From: Seiridium cupressi | Taxonomy: Eukaryota > Ascomycota > Sordariomycetes > Amphisphaeriales > Sporocadaceae | Direction of reading: 5' to 3' | NCBI GenBank assembly: GCA_036674765.1 | Contig: JARVKI010000005.1 | Location: forward strand, 682,001-746,000 | DNA: 64,000 nucleotides | In this document: positions 45,898-57,379 of the stretch, one piece after another | Numbering within the stretch: position 1 is the stretch's first letter | Layout of the letters: the number at the start of each line of letters is the position of its first letter | The notes under the pieces: generated by a model | Seen by the model: only the letters and a program-made list of their open reading frames with translations | Databases searched by the model: none | Told to the model about the DNA's origin: nothing | Program-made: the position numbers and the translations under genes

Positions 45898-47106
45898 GTG
45901 CTTCAAGTACACATCATGTTGGACCTCCCTTTCTTCTTTTACTTCATTGTATTCATACTTGCGTTCCGCTTTATCACACAACGATTCGCACCTAGACCAG
46001 GATCATCAAACATGCCTCTCGTGATCAATCGCCGAGGAGGCCGTATAGTCCCAAATGTGCCTGCTGGCCGTGGAACCAGCTGGATCCCAGCAGATGGTGA
46101 CAATCCTAACCGTGGACGCCGTGGACACCTTGGAAGATCGAGTCTACATCCCCTCGACGACGAAAAGCCAACCGAGGTGGAGCAACCATCATCGTCGTCA
46201 AGCAATACCACGGCCCCAGAGGATTTTGACCCTGACCTCGGCGATGTGCTCGCCGTCAAGGACTTACTCAAACTTGCAGGCAACCTTCCAGACGAGATTG
46301 CACTTATGATTCTTGATAACGCCGAATACTGGACTTGCTCGTCTACAACAGTCGATTATACAAATCTACCTCAGCACCATTTACTACTTCGAGGTCAACG
46401 AAACGAGAATCAATTCTTGGTGCGCAGTGAGCCCTTGGGCATGACGTCCTGGTCCCCCGACGACCAAGAAGCCTGGAGGTTGCAGGCTATTCCCCAGGAG
46501 CTTCAGGAAAATGTCCCTTACCCCAAGCTGGAGAGCTACGTTGACAAACGTCTGGATGCTATTCTTGAGAGCCCCTGTCGAAAAATCGTATTCAAGATCC
46601 AGAGCAATGACCAAGGGTGGGGTGGCGACGGCCGAAACCATGGCACTTACAAAGCCTCCTACACATGGTTTGATGCTGGTTTGGAGCGGTTCGAAGGGCA
46701 GGGTTTGTCTACTGATGACAGTGACACCTCGCATGGAGGCTCTGGAATCCCCGTTAGTGCACTGCGGCCCATTTGGCCGCCTACCACCCAGCACCACGAT
46801 GGCACTACGAAGTATGACCACGAACTTCATGCGACAGCGGACCACAAAATCCAGTGCAACAGAACTGCGACCAGAGAGACCCAGGACCACGTTGTCGAAT
46901 GGCGCTACACGGATGATATCGATCCAGAGCTGTCCGCAGCAGATGAGCTGGAGGCAACGGGCCGTGGGCGCGCTACCGGTAATGGAGAATTTGTGCGGAA
47001 TATGAAGCTGGGCGATGTTGTCACGGTATGGGGAAGGGCCAGGTTTGGAGGATGGCAGAACCATATCAAAAAGGTGGAGCTCAAGGTCTACTGGACGGTC
47101 GTGTAA
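45898..47106 (+). CDS. Unknown fungal protein with N-terminal membrane segment
   Basis: Single exon, 402 residues (or 396 from the Met at 45916). A hydrophobic stretch at about residues 8-25 (MLDLPFFFYFIVFILAFRF) looks like a signal anchor. It is followed by an Arg/Gly-rich stretch and a Ser-rich linker (about 40-110). LAGNLPDEIALMILDNAEYW resembles the start of an F-box. The C-terminal part (about 215-400) has a conserved feel: CRKIVFKIQSNDQGWGGDG, YKASYTWFDAGLERF, VEWRYTDD and a final MKLGDVVTVWGRARFGGWQN segment. I have seen such 'sNDQGWGG' proteins annotated only as hypothetical in ascomycetes. No function is offered. Confidence 0.8.
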   Translation: MLQVHIMLDLPFFFYFIVFILAFRFITQRFAPRPGSSNMPLVINRRGGRIVPNVPAGRGTSWIPADGDNPNRGRRGHLGRSSLHPLDDEKPTEVEQPSSSSSNTTAPEDFDPDLGDVLAVKDLLKLAGNLPDEIALMILDNAEYWTCSSTTVDYTNLPQHHLLLRGQRNENQFLVRSEPLGMTSWSPDDQEAWRLQAIPQELQENVPYPKLESYVDKRLDAILESPCRKIVFKIQSNDQGWGGDGRNHGTYKASYTWFDAGLERFEGQGLSTDDSDTSHGGSGIPVSALRPIWPPTTQHHDGTTKYDHELHATADHKIQCNRTATRETQDHVVEWRYTDDIDPELSAADELEATGRGRATGNGEFVRNMKLGDVVTVWGRARFGGWQNHIKKVELKVYWTVV

Positions 47107-47680
47107 GGTGGGGGATCATTTATAAACTGGTGCGAGCTTATGAGTTGCGGCTCTTCGCAACACGGAGCTGCCTCTTTGGTGTCAAGCATTGCATTGTTAC
47201 AAAGTAGAATAGGGAGTTTCCATGCAGCTCTGTTTACTGCAATTACGTGACCAGTCTATAATAATAATAGAAAAGAAAATAAGAAAAATGACATGGTGAT
47301 CGTATTGTTTTGCGAACCATGGCTTGGCAAGTACGGGCTCTCTTTTCCAAGAAGAACCAGTGCATGGTTTTCACTATGAATGCAAGATAGGTATTTGCAT
47401 AAGTTGAGGACTAAATCAATACAAAACAGCCAGCTGGGCACCATTGTGGCTGAGGAGAGTGGCTAAAACTAGGTCGGCATCAGTCGTAACAGCCCGGGCC
47501 CACTTTCCACCAAAAACTGAGACGCAGCTGAGGGCTTGCCGAGCTACCAGCTGCGCCGGTCCGGCCACCCCACCAAACTCTTTCGTTCACAAAAAAATTG
47601 AAGCCGATTTCGTTTACAGCCTCTCTGTCAACCCAGCATCACCATCACTGCAAACAAGGCCACCGTTGCAAGCAAGCAAA
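47107..47680. other. Intergenic, promoter of the uL14 gene
   Basis: Spacer between tandem genes. Pyrimidine-rich DNA precedes the ATG at 47681, as usual for ribosomal protein genes. Nothing else seen. Confidence 0.4.
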
Positions 47681-48370
47681 ATGGCCAAGTTATCGTAGGT
47701 TCTTTTCCCCGATTCCTCCTCGTCGGCTGCTCAATCTCGACATTGATCGCAGCCGCGACCGTCACACGCGAATACCGACCTGCCCGCAAAATTTCCAATT
47801 CTCTGCAGAATGCCTCGAGAAATTGAAGCCGTACACTGACAGCAGAATGTAACAGACGAGGAGCTCCTGGAGCCAAGCTCCGCATGACCAAGGGTCTTCC
47901 GGTCGGCGCCATCATGAACTGCGCTGACAACTCCGGCGCCCGCAACTTGTACATCATCTCGGTCAAGGGTATTGGTGCTCGACTCAACCGCCTGCCTGCT
48001 GCAGGTGTCGGTGACATGGTGATGGCAACTGTCAAGAAGGGAAAGCCCGAGCTGAGGAAGAAGGTCCACCCCGCTGTCGTTGTTCGCCAGTCGAAACCCT
48101 GGAAGCGTACCGACGGTGTCTTCCTCTACTTCGAGGACAACGCCGGTGTCATTGTGAACCCCAAGGGTGAGATGAAGGGCTCGGCTATCACTGGACCTGT
48201 CGGAAAGGAAGCAGCAGAGTTGTGGCCGGTACGTACTCTTCCAACGAAACCCTTGCGCCGTCTTGGTGACGGCTGCATTGCCCCGAATTTTGCCGTTCTC
48301 GTGCCTTGGGATCAAGTTCATAACTAACATGCTCTAGCGTATTGCCTCGAACGCTGGAGTTGTCATGTAA
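47681..48370 (+). CDS. RPL23: 60S ribosomal protein uL14 (RPL23)
   Basis: Three exons (47681-47694, 47856-48228, 48338-48370) encode 139 residues, the normal eukaryotic length. The first exon has only 14 nt (MAKLS), as in many fungal ribosomal genes, followed by a 161-nt intron. The second intron has CTAAC and ends TCTAG. Recognisable uL14 sequence: [69 protein letters not shown] and the conserved end [10 protein letters not shown]. It is a structural protein of the large subunit near the tRNA and factor-binding side. A housekeeping anchor, clearly outside the metabolite cluster. Confidence 0.97.
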
Positions 48371-51300
48371 ATCATGCTCTTTACAAGACGGACACGGACA
48401 CAGACACGATGGAAGACGCTTAGGATGGGAACGGTCAAGGGCTGGCACGACGCTTGAAGTCCCAGGGTCTGAGGGAGAGAATGAATGGGTTGTTAAGCAT
48501 GTTCGCTAAGCAGACAACGAACTCTACGTCTTCGGAATGAATCACATCTACGATTAAAACCCATTCGAGTTGTTAGCGTCTGCAAATCGCCACATGCGCT
48601 CTACGCATGCTATCGTGCCGCCCTCACTCAATTTTATAGCAGGAAATTGTGGTGGTTAGTGCCTGGTACGTAGAGTGATAGCGCCAATGGTAGCCCAGTT
48701 CTCATCCTCGGTGGATCCCCGTCAGTCACATCGCCAGGATTATCAACTACCTCGCCACGCTAGTTGATCAGATCTCCTCGTCTGAACTACTAGGCTTGTT
48801 GGTAGTCATTCTATCATCCTCGCTCGTATTCAAGTGTTTTTGGACCTTATTCGCCTCTGGCAAGTAGTCGTCACGGTATAAAATGCTGTACGAAGACATA
48901 CCGTCTCGCTTTCGTAACTGGTCATAGCTGGGACAAGTTTCCCCTTTTACAATGCCCCTCCTACCTTTGAATGCCATCTGTGTGGATAGTGGGAAACGAA
49001 GTTCTCAAATGGCCAGCTGTCTTGATTCCTATCAGTGCTTGCGTCCGCTTCAAGCTGCTTTTTGATACCACGCAAACAGGAGGGAGTCCATGATGATCAG
49101 GAGACTATTCTGCTAGGTTTGTGCAAAGCTCCATATCTTGCTCGGTTTCAAAATTATAGGTCGATACAATCAAAAACGACGTTATTTTCGAGTCCCCAGT
49201 GAGAATGAGGCGTGGTTCCATTATCCAGTCCTTAGGCGATAATGGCACCTGTGGTAAGAATACAGCATGTTTCAAGGTTACCAGACCAGTCGTTCCTTGT
49301 CTCGAGAACGCCATTATCACAAACGTCAAAAGGTATTGATGAGAGCAGTATCAGCAGCCGAGGACTATTGATGTTTCACTTCGTTACGAATCCGCCGTCG
49401 AGGTACCCGCATTGGCTACGACAAGCTACCCTGTAGCTAAACCAGACACCTCATAGCTGCTTTGTGATGTGGCTTAGGATCAAGAGCAAGCAGGTGGATT
49501 ACGGGGCATGGACAAGATAGCTGGGCCAGACGCTCTCACAGGCATCGTCGGATTGGTGGGACACGATCCTAAGATGACTCGGAGGCAGATAAATGGCACA
49601 GTCATACATGTGTAGATTCCAGCCGTGCTTATGGTCGTGTGATCTATGGATCGGCGATGCATTTCTCAGTCGGCGTTGATTCGGCGACGGACTGTACCAC
49701 GAACCAAGTTCACTGCTTCCCTCTCTACCTAGGTGCGACAGCGTGATCTCAATAAGGAGTAGATGCAAGCTAGCATGTTTACAATCAGCTAAAATCTTGG
49801 TCGGATCCCAAATTTTGCGCTGTGCCAGTTTGAGATTGCAGGCAGAGACAAATGGAACACCAACAGACCGATGGACTATTCGGCAGTTGGGGAAATTCCA
49901 ATCAGATAGGGCTGGAGAAGTCTAGACCAGTGCTTCAAAATGCTCCCTGCTGACAGGTAGTGGCCAGTAAAGCCTACTCCCTCAGGGCCAGTTTCTAGAT
50001 GAAGCCGACTTGAAGCCCAGTTCAAGATGCATTTCCGTAGAAGCTTCTTGCTACCAGCCACTTGGTATGCTAATGCACGAGAGACCTCGTGGGCTTGAAA
50101 GCGGCGCCCCTGCCATGCAGCAAAGATGATACTGGTAAGTGCATGTACCCATTAGTTTAGTTTAAAGTGGCAGTCCTTGATAGCCCCACACGATCCTGTT
50201 CGGGAATTTGAGAATGTGTGTTCCGCTCGTAAGGTAGTTGGCCGCGAAGATATTGATTACGCTCATACATTTAACGCCTCGACGTTCAACACATTCGAAA
50301 AATAGAGCCAGCTTGCGGTTCCATGCTTGTCATAATCCGCGTTCTTTCCATGGGCAGAGAAATGCTTTGACGGGTTGATCTTCTCCGTCACTTTACAACT
50401 GGCCAGGCATATGGAGGAAATTCCGACAGCAGCTGACAGAATCTCGGTACTTTTCAAGCAGTCCAACAGACGCGCTGCGTGGCCCTCCAAGTGCTTGGTT
50501 CATGTTGAAATCGGTATTGAGTTTGGCCTGAGATATTGGAGGGCAGCCAATACTAGTACAACTATGCCCAGGCCCCATCCGGACTAATTACTACTTGGGA
50601 AAAGTTCCTTCCGCAAACGGTGGCTGCATTGGGATGAGCTCAATGCTTGTTAAAGAGCCAATGAATTTACCATCACGGTGGTCGACTTGCTGCTGACTAA
50701 GCATTTTGGTTTGCCGGTGCAGAATTATATTAGATATTGAAATTGACATGAAATGTTTGACTAATCTTCTGTGAAGGCGACTGGAGAGACCAATGCATGG
50801 GTATGATAGTCTAATGGCCATTGTAAATTGTCACTCTGTAGTATAAATAGGTATTGTGTCGTTAGATTTGACGTCTGGTTCTCCAGGCAGTGCCAGTAAT
50901 CTCTTCATATACTTCACTGCGCTAACAAAAACTTGCCTGTCCCTACCTCAATACATAATTGAGGCTTCAACAATGTATCCAATATCTCTATTTGCAGCCT
51001 TCCAAAGCGTTGCCGAAGATTCATTGGCTCCCGCTGTGTATAGCCCATCTCAGGGGTAAATCGATATCCACATTAGGCGTTTCCGCTTTTAGGATGCGGA
51101 TTAGGCTTCTTGGGAAGTCACTAACCATACCAGAAGAAAGAATTACTAGCTTAATATGTATGAAATACAAATACTTTACTAAAGATGGCACAGGAAGGGA
51201 ATGTTGATATTGACAACATAAAGCAACAGATCAAGGATGGAAAGTTGAACGAACACGCCATCATGGATCTGTCTGGTGACCTAGTTCTGCAGAACACGGA

Positions 51301-53344
51301 GGTATACCTGAGCAAGGTGTTCGGTGCTGGAGATGGTATTCGACGCGGCTCGCCAGACGTGCTATAATAACTTTCACACAGTCTGGAACTTTTACAACGT
51401 CGTCTTCGGTCGAACTCAATTGATGACCAAGGGCTTGAAATTCATGACATAATATCAAGATCCTCGAAATAAGTTTTGATAGTTATTCTCTACTGCCATA
51501 GTCGCCACGCATTGAACTGAGATAGCAAATTCCGACGACACATGAGGCAGATGGGTCACGAAATTCACAAAGTTGCGACACAGGAGGGATGCTGGAATGT
51601 TGCACGGATATTTGAAACGAAACTGGAGACTCGTGGGGCGCGATGCCATGGAACCTGTCATCTGAACTTGACTTTTGTCGTCGGTAGCGACCGGATTAGC
51701 ACTGCACCGACGAAGGCTAATTCGCACAGTCCAGTGATACTCAATGCTTGGCCTAAAGATGCTATGTACTTTATGGTCGTTCAATATCTGGATTGAAAGG
51801 TTTCGTCCCACTACAGCTGCTGTGTGGTTCAGCAGCTCGTCCACTACCTTGATACATGTAGGCGTTGCTTGCCTCTGCTTCCTCCGCGACAAACAGGCTA
51901 CGCAAAATCCCCCGAAATCCCCGACTTTCCACCAAGTATCCCTCCGCAAAAGTCTGGCCCAGACCGCCATGCAGCCAGGCTCCTCCGCAAGAATTTGTGC
52001 TAATCTGAGACCCGAGAACAACTCCTGATATGTCGCCGAGCCTTTTAGTAGTTGCAAATAGCACGTCAAGCGCTATCAGGAGGCTCGGATGCATTGCTTA
52101 GCGGGCTTATTCACGCCCAACGGTCGCTAGGGGCCTTTTTCACTCGGCAGCCATCGCTTATGCCAGTCAGTTGAAAGGCATGCCGCCGGAAATTTGTCCC
52201 TTGGCTGATCGTTTGCTGTATTTGACACGGGGAGATTGTAGCCTTCTCTGCTGATCACGCGGTAGCGACGGAATGGCTGCGCATAGTGTCCAGCATTGAG
52301 CAGTGAACGGACGTGCCAGCCAAAATCTGGGCCTGTTGGCAGCAGAGAGGTTTAGAGTCAGCGCCATCAATGTCGACAAGGACATGCTCCCGCTTTCAAG
52401 ACTATGGGGTTTCTCCAGGCCAGCCCATCAAGCTTGCCAACTGGAAGCTTATGGCTCTGGATCCTGCCAGTCAACGCGCGGCGTCAAGGGTTGAGAGGGT
52501 CGCCCAGCCAGAGCCAAGCAAGTGGCTCAACGTAAGGGTGACCCAATCCGGCGGTAGCTTTTCCCCGTCCAGGAGTCGTGATGTATCAACAACGTACGAT
52601 TTTATGGCTTCATTCTGTACATCCTGAAGGAATGAACACGGAGACTTCGCCTTTTCGTCTTCAGCCGCCAAAGCGTCCATGGGATTGTTTGACTTGGTAA
52701 ACCTCGCATCGCTGACGAAGATTGGTTTCTTGACCTCAACTACGGATTGAACGTATCAATCACTTCAAAATACCGGCCGGGATTGTCAGGGGCAACTCCT
52801 CGCAAGTCCCCGGAAGGCCTGAAGGACCGGCATCGTCGCTATGTTGGCTGCCATTTTTGGTAGACGAGGTTTCGCTTGGTAGTGCCAATGGACTCCTTTT
52901 CCATTGAGGACAATGCCGAGCTCGTCGACATCCCAATCCTATCATAATGGAGCCGGCACCCTTGCCATCCATACGGCGGTAACTTAGTTTTATTTACAGC
53001 CTCGCGCTGTATAAGGTGAGAATCCCATCCTTTCCTGGAGTACTCGGATTTAGTCAAGCCCATCTCTAATTTACTTATCTGTTTGTTTATTCTCGCTCTG
53101 TGAGCTTGAGCTCGTATATATTTCCTACTTCAATCAAGCATCACTCGATTGCTAGCTTCACAATTTTTTCAGTCCTCTCACTGTTGGACTTCTTTCGATT
53201 AGATCCCATCGCGTCGTACGTAGATCACACATCTGGGTATAGAAGAGCACTTGAAAACAATTTTGCGGAGCTTCAACACTCGCGCGTTCCTTTCATGGTC
53301 TCGATCAAATTGCAGTGCCTCTGAGCAGCGTAAAGACACAGAAG
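48371..53344. other. 5-kb gene-poor region
   Basis: No gene I can support. A minus-strand frame of 204 codons (52069-51455) and several shorter ones have no family resemblance and no consistent neighbours. On the minus strand around 52760-52470 the sequence reads somewhat like protein (VEVKKPIFVSDARFTKSNNP, then KSYVVDTSRLLDGEKLPPDW) and may be a decayed gene, unrecognised. No long repeat or tRNA found. It may be old repeat debris. Confidence 0.45.
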
Positions 53345-54314
53345 ATGTGTTCAGCGGTCCCGAAAGTCCTAGCGTTGGCAGCCCTTGTGGCGCCAGTGCT
53401 TGGATTTTGCGGATCGCATACGCACCTTTCCACTCGTGCGAAGGTCAAGTCAAAGTCAACACTCTTGGGTATACTGGAGAGTTGGTAGGTGGCGCGCGGA
53501 CGAACAGGAAGTCTATCATGGTTCTGTGACTGACTAGTGCTCCAGGGACCCGATAACTGGGTGGCTCTGGATGCTACAGCAAATGCCTTATGTGCCGCTG
53601 GTACTCGTCAGTCTCCGATCACCATGGTTTACGGCCAGTTCCACATTGCCGATTCGTCGGATATTGTCCTCGAGATCCCCGATCAGCCGGAAGGAATAGT
53701 ATTCGAGAACTTGGGCACGACAGTTGAAGGCGTACTAGAAGGTAAAGGGGGCAGGCTCGAACTAGGTGGTGTCGAATATGAACTGAAGCAATTCCATATC
53801 CATCACCCTAGCGAGCACTTGGATAATGGTACGAGCGTTGAAAGTATGCACAACAACCCCCCACCCGCGCAATCTCGGTGCTAACGCATGGCTTGAAGTG
53901 GAAGTGCACAACGTCTTCGAAAGCGCAGACGGTCAACTCGCTGTAATTGGTGTATATGTAGAAGTCGACTTGGGAACTACGGTAACTGTTGCGGCTCGTC
54001 GCCGCCGAGATGTTCTGTCCGAGGCAGTGGAAGGGAAGAACTTTGAAATCATGGCGACATCGGCCGTGCCGGAGACCGACTCCATCTCTTCAAACATGCT
54101 TGAGACGGTCTTCCAGTCCATTGAAGAGATCGCTACGCCTGGTGCCTCCGTTACAACAGCACCTCTGGTGCTCAAGATTTCGCCGGCGATTCTACATCGT
54201 GTTGTCAATGTGGTTAAGTTCAACGCTAGATTTACGCAGAATTCCCTCGGGTCGCCCAACATCTTGTCATTTGCTGCCCAGGCTGCCCTCGCCAGCCCTC
54301 CTACCACTGCTTAA
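53345..54314 (+). pseudogene. Alpha-carbonic anhydrase, frameshifted and internally deleted
   Basis: A signal peptide (MCSAVPKVLALAALVAPVLG) starts at 53345, but its frame does not match the next conserved block, NTLGYTGEL, from about 53455 to the donor at 53485; exon 1 is one base out of phase. The rest joins well: introns 53485-53545 and 53829-53898 (CTAACG branch) give GPDNWVALDA, RQSPITM, QFHIHHPSEHLDN and EVHNVFES. The three zinc histidines (FHIHHPSEH and EVH) are kept. Near 54175, however, TTAPLVL runs straight into the C-terminal block VVKFNARFTQNSLG. The segment of about 45 residues that should hold the TTPP(C) motif, including the proton-relay Thr, is missing. A secreted CO2 hydratase in origin, now probably inactive. 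Confidence 0.75.
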
Positions 54315-54867
54315 GCTGTCAAGAGGATGACAGTAGATCTTGGACAGGAGTTAAAAGGAGTGTCGATTTTCAAAGTGCACGTGCGTTGTCAACGGTACCA
54401 GGCTCTGCCAGGTGTGATCGGGGCCCTCTTTGATGGAGTATCATGCTAGCCGGGTAGAAGAGCGGACGAGCAAATGACTGGTTAAGTTTAGTCGATTCGA
54501 GTGTAAACAAATGACACTACTGTGTATAATAACATAATAATTGGGTGTATCAGGAAGACCAGGCGCCATTGTTTACCATTAAAAGCTGTTTACAATGATC
54601 ATACATGTACCTAGGCTCGCTATAGCGATGACGCCACTGCCATAAAGTGGGGCAGTTAAGCCGAAAGCTTTAGCAACTCACAATGCTACCTAAATTTTTG
54701 AGTTGGACATTCTTCAATGCTAAGGACTTGTCTCTGTCTTTTATGGTACTGAGTACGACCAGAATATCGAAATGTTCTCATAGTTCGACCATCAATTAGA
54801 AATGCTCTCATTCTAGATCCTCGGAGAACCTCTCAAATACGATAGCCCTGCCAGGGCTTCCACGAAA
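54315..54867. other. Intergenic
   Basis: Tandem-gene spacer; no gene, RNA or repeat recognised. Confidence 0.4.
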
Positions 54868-56516
54868 ATGGCGTCGTTCATGTCGCGGGCGGCGTCCAAC
54901 ACGCAAATCCAGTTCGCGACAACAGCCATTGTGTCCGGAGCAGTCGTCGCAGGCACAATATTTGGCCTCCAGCGACTGAAGCGGGAGTCGCGCATCAGTC
55001 ACCTGAAAGATTCGATCCCCGAGCTCGAGAACGATGATGGTGTGCGTGAGGTACGTTAGATTGCCATTCCTACACCGCACTCCCCGACCGAGCGCTTCGC
55101 AAGCTTACTGACCTTCAAGGCTATATAGATAAACAGTTTCGGTGGCGCCTCCGCGTCCGTAGACGAAGAAGACCGGCGCAACGAGGAACTTGCCCGACGA
55201 GCACAGGCCGGCGATTTCGACGACGAGTTGATCCTCGAGCAACTTGCGCGGAACAGGGTGTTCTTGGGTACCGAGGGACTAGAGAAATTACGGAATGCTT
55301 TCGTGATAGTAGTCGGCTGCGGTGGCGTCGGCTCTCATGCCACGGCGGCGCTGGCACGGTCGGGCGTAGCCAAGATCCGTCTCGTCGACTTCGACCAGGT
55401 CACGCTCAGCTCGCTGAACCGCCATGCGGTCGCTACATTGGCGGATGTGGGGATACCAAAAGTGCATTGTCTGCATAGAAGGCTTATTGCTATCACACCT
55501 TGGACGAACTTCGACTTGCGGCTGGAAAAGTATTGGGATCAGTCCGCTGACAGATTGCTACAACCTTGGCAAGAGAATGGGCAGAAGCCTGATTTCGTTA
55601 TTGACGCCATTGACAACATCGACACGAAGGTTTCGCTATTGGAATACTGTCGTAAGCACAACATTCCGGTCATATCGTCTATGGGAGCTGGCTGCAAGAG
55701 TGATCCAACGAGAATTATGGTTGGTGACATCGGCACTAGCACGGATGATAGGTTATCCAGGGCAACTAGAAGACGGCTAAAGCTGAAAGGCATCACTAAG
55801 GGCATACCGACTGTATTCTCCACGGAGAAGTCTGGGGAGGGCAAAGCAGAATTGTTACCATTGCCTGAGGAGGAGTTCAACAAGGGTTCGGTGGGCGATT
55901 TAGGAGTCTTGCCGGATTTCAGAGTTCGCATCCTACCGGTGCTAGGCACTATGCCTGCTGTGTTCGGTTACACGGTAGCAAACCATGTCATCCTTGCGGT
56001 CACTGGTGCGCCCCCGCCCTATATCTATTCTCACGGTGATGCTAATACTTCCTAGGATACCCATTAGACTACGCTCCTGCTAAGGGCCGAGACAAGATGC
56101 ATGACGGTATCCTCGCCGGGCTACAGGGCAGTGAAGAGAAGATGGTCCGGCACATGACTCCAGGCAGTGACTTCAGTATTGCTATCGGCCTCAAGACTCC
56201 CATCACTATTGGTGATGTGGCATTCTTGACAGAAGAAATTTTCAGGGGCAGAAGTGCCATCACTGGACTCCCGACGCGGTTAGCCCTCCTAAGGTGGCGC
56301 AAGCCGACAAAATCTACCCTGATCAAAATTGAAGGTCAAAAGTCGAGCGATGTCAAATTGAGTGACTTGGTTTGTATGACTAAGGATGAGGCCACGAGGC
56401 ACGAGAACGAGGTCCTCAAGGGCAACAAGACGCCGGAGGATGTATACGAAAAGGAGACGATAGAAAAGGTAGAGGGTCTATTAAGGGAAGCGGCCAAGTA
56501 CGAGAAGTATAGATGA
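54868..56516 (+). CDS. tRNA threonylcarbamoyladenosine dehydratase (TcdA/Tcd1 type)
   Basis: Three exons (54868-55050, 55129-56005, 56056-56516) give 506 residues. This ThiF/E1-like enzyme uses ATP to cyclise t6A at position 37 of ANN-decoding tRNAs into ct6A. The first 35 residues include a hydrophobic segment (FATTAIVSGAVVAGTIFGLQ), consistent with the membrane anchor of yeast Tcd1/Tcd2 at mitochondria. The nucleotide-binding motif VVGCGGVGSHA lies near residue 120. LVDFDQVTLSSLNRHA, DAIDNIDTK and SMGAGCKSDPTRI are typical of TcdA. The C-terminal third (MTKDEATRHENEVLKG) is a fungal extension. Introns have standard ends (GTACGT...TATAG; GTGCGC...CCTAG). Housekeeping. Confidence 0.94.
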
Positions 56517-56702
56517 TATGTTCGGACTACAACTCTCAAGAGTGAATCATTAGCGACGCTTGCTTTATGGCCATCATGCTCGCGGGGACATCATAGAAAA
56601 GGGGCACTCATCGTCATGTATAGCGTGGATAGATAGAGGAGCAGTCTCGCATTTTCAATCCACGTCTATGAGAAATTTAGGGCCCACATATGACCGACAA
56701 AT

Positions 56703-57044
56703 ATGTTCAGGAGATCGGACACCAAAGCTAGAAATGGATCGTTCCTGCAGAAGGCGTGCCAAGACCTCCACGTCCGAATTGAGGCTTCTCTACCGGGCAA
56801 TGCGCCACCGCAGGCCACCGGAGAGAAGGTCCTACCTTCCCGCTTCGTCTTACAACGTCCGGTGTCGTTCAACTTCCGCAAAGTCGCATTGAAATTCGCA
56901 AGCTTCCAGAAGACTGACATTCGATGCAAGGTCTGGGCCGGAGTACTGCTCCAGAACGAGACCATCCTCATTGGGCCCATGGCGAAATACCGGCAGTACA
57001 TTTTCACGGCGAGCTCATTGGGCTGTTTCGTGGAAGATAAATGA
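56703..57044 (+). CDS. Possible small hypothetical protein
   Basis: An open frame of 113 codons: KARNGSFLQKACQDLHVRIE, later PVSFNFRKVALKFASFQKTD, VWAGVLLQNETILIGPMAKY. It reads more like protein than most short frames, but I do not recognise it, and an antisense frame of the same length covers it. The DNA from 56517 to 57379 holds nothing else. Confidence 0.3.
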   Translation: MFRRSDTKARNGSFLQKACQDLHVRIEASLPGNAPPQATGEKVLPSRFVLQRPVSFNFRKVALKFASFQKTDIRCKVWAGVLLQNETILIGPMAKYRQYIFTASSLGCFVEDK

Positions 57045-57379
57045 GAATGGGAACCATCCGGTTTATCAACCTAGATGCTTAAAGCTTATTTTAGCTGAGT
57101 AAGGTCGTATTGACTAGGAGATGGCGTGATCCCAGAGCTCCTCTGCCATATAATTACTGGGACGCACGGCGTGTTAATGGAAGGAACGGTGAAGTTGCCG
57201 GTTTCTTGTTTAAACAAATAGTACAATCACTAATCATCATTCTATGTCCTGCTCCAGCCTGTCCCCACGACCCTCGTCGGCGTTTTCGTTGTTTTTTTTG
57301 GCCCAGAGTCACCTTTCACAGAAAGAGATACTGGGTTGGCTAAGACGGTGCTCCTTGAACCCGATAACAAGCCGGCGAT

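Noticed and set aside
51455..52069. 204-codon minus-strand frame
   Set aside because: No family motif, no splice or promoter support, and composition like the surrounding noncoding DNA.
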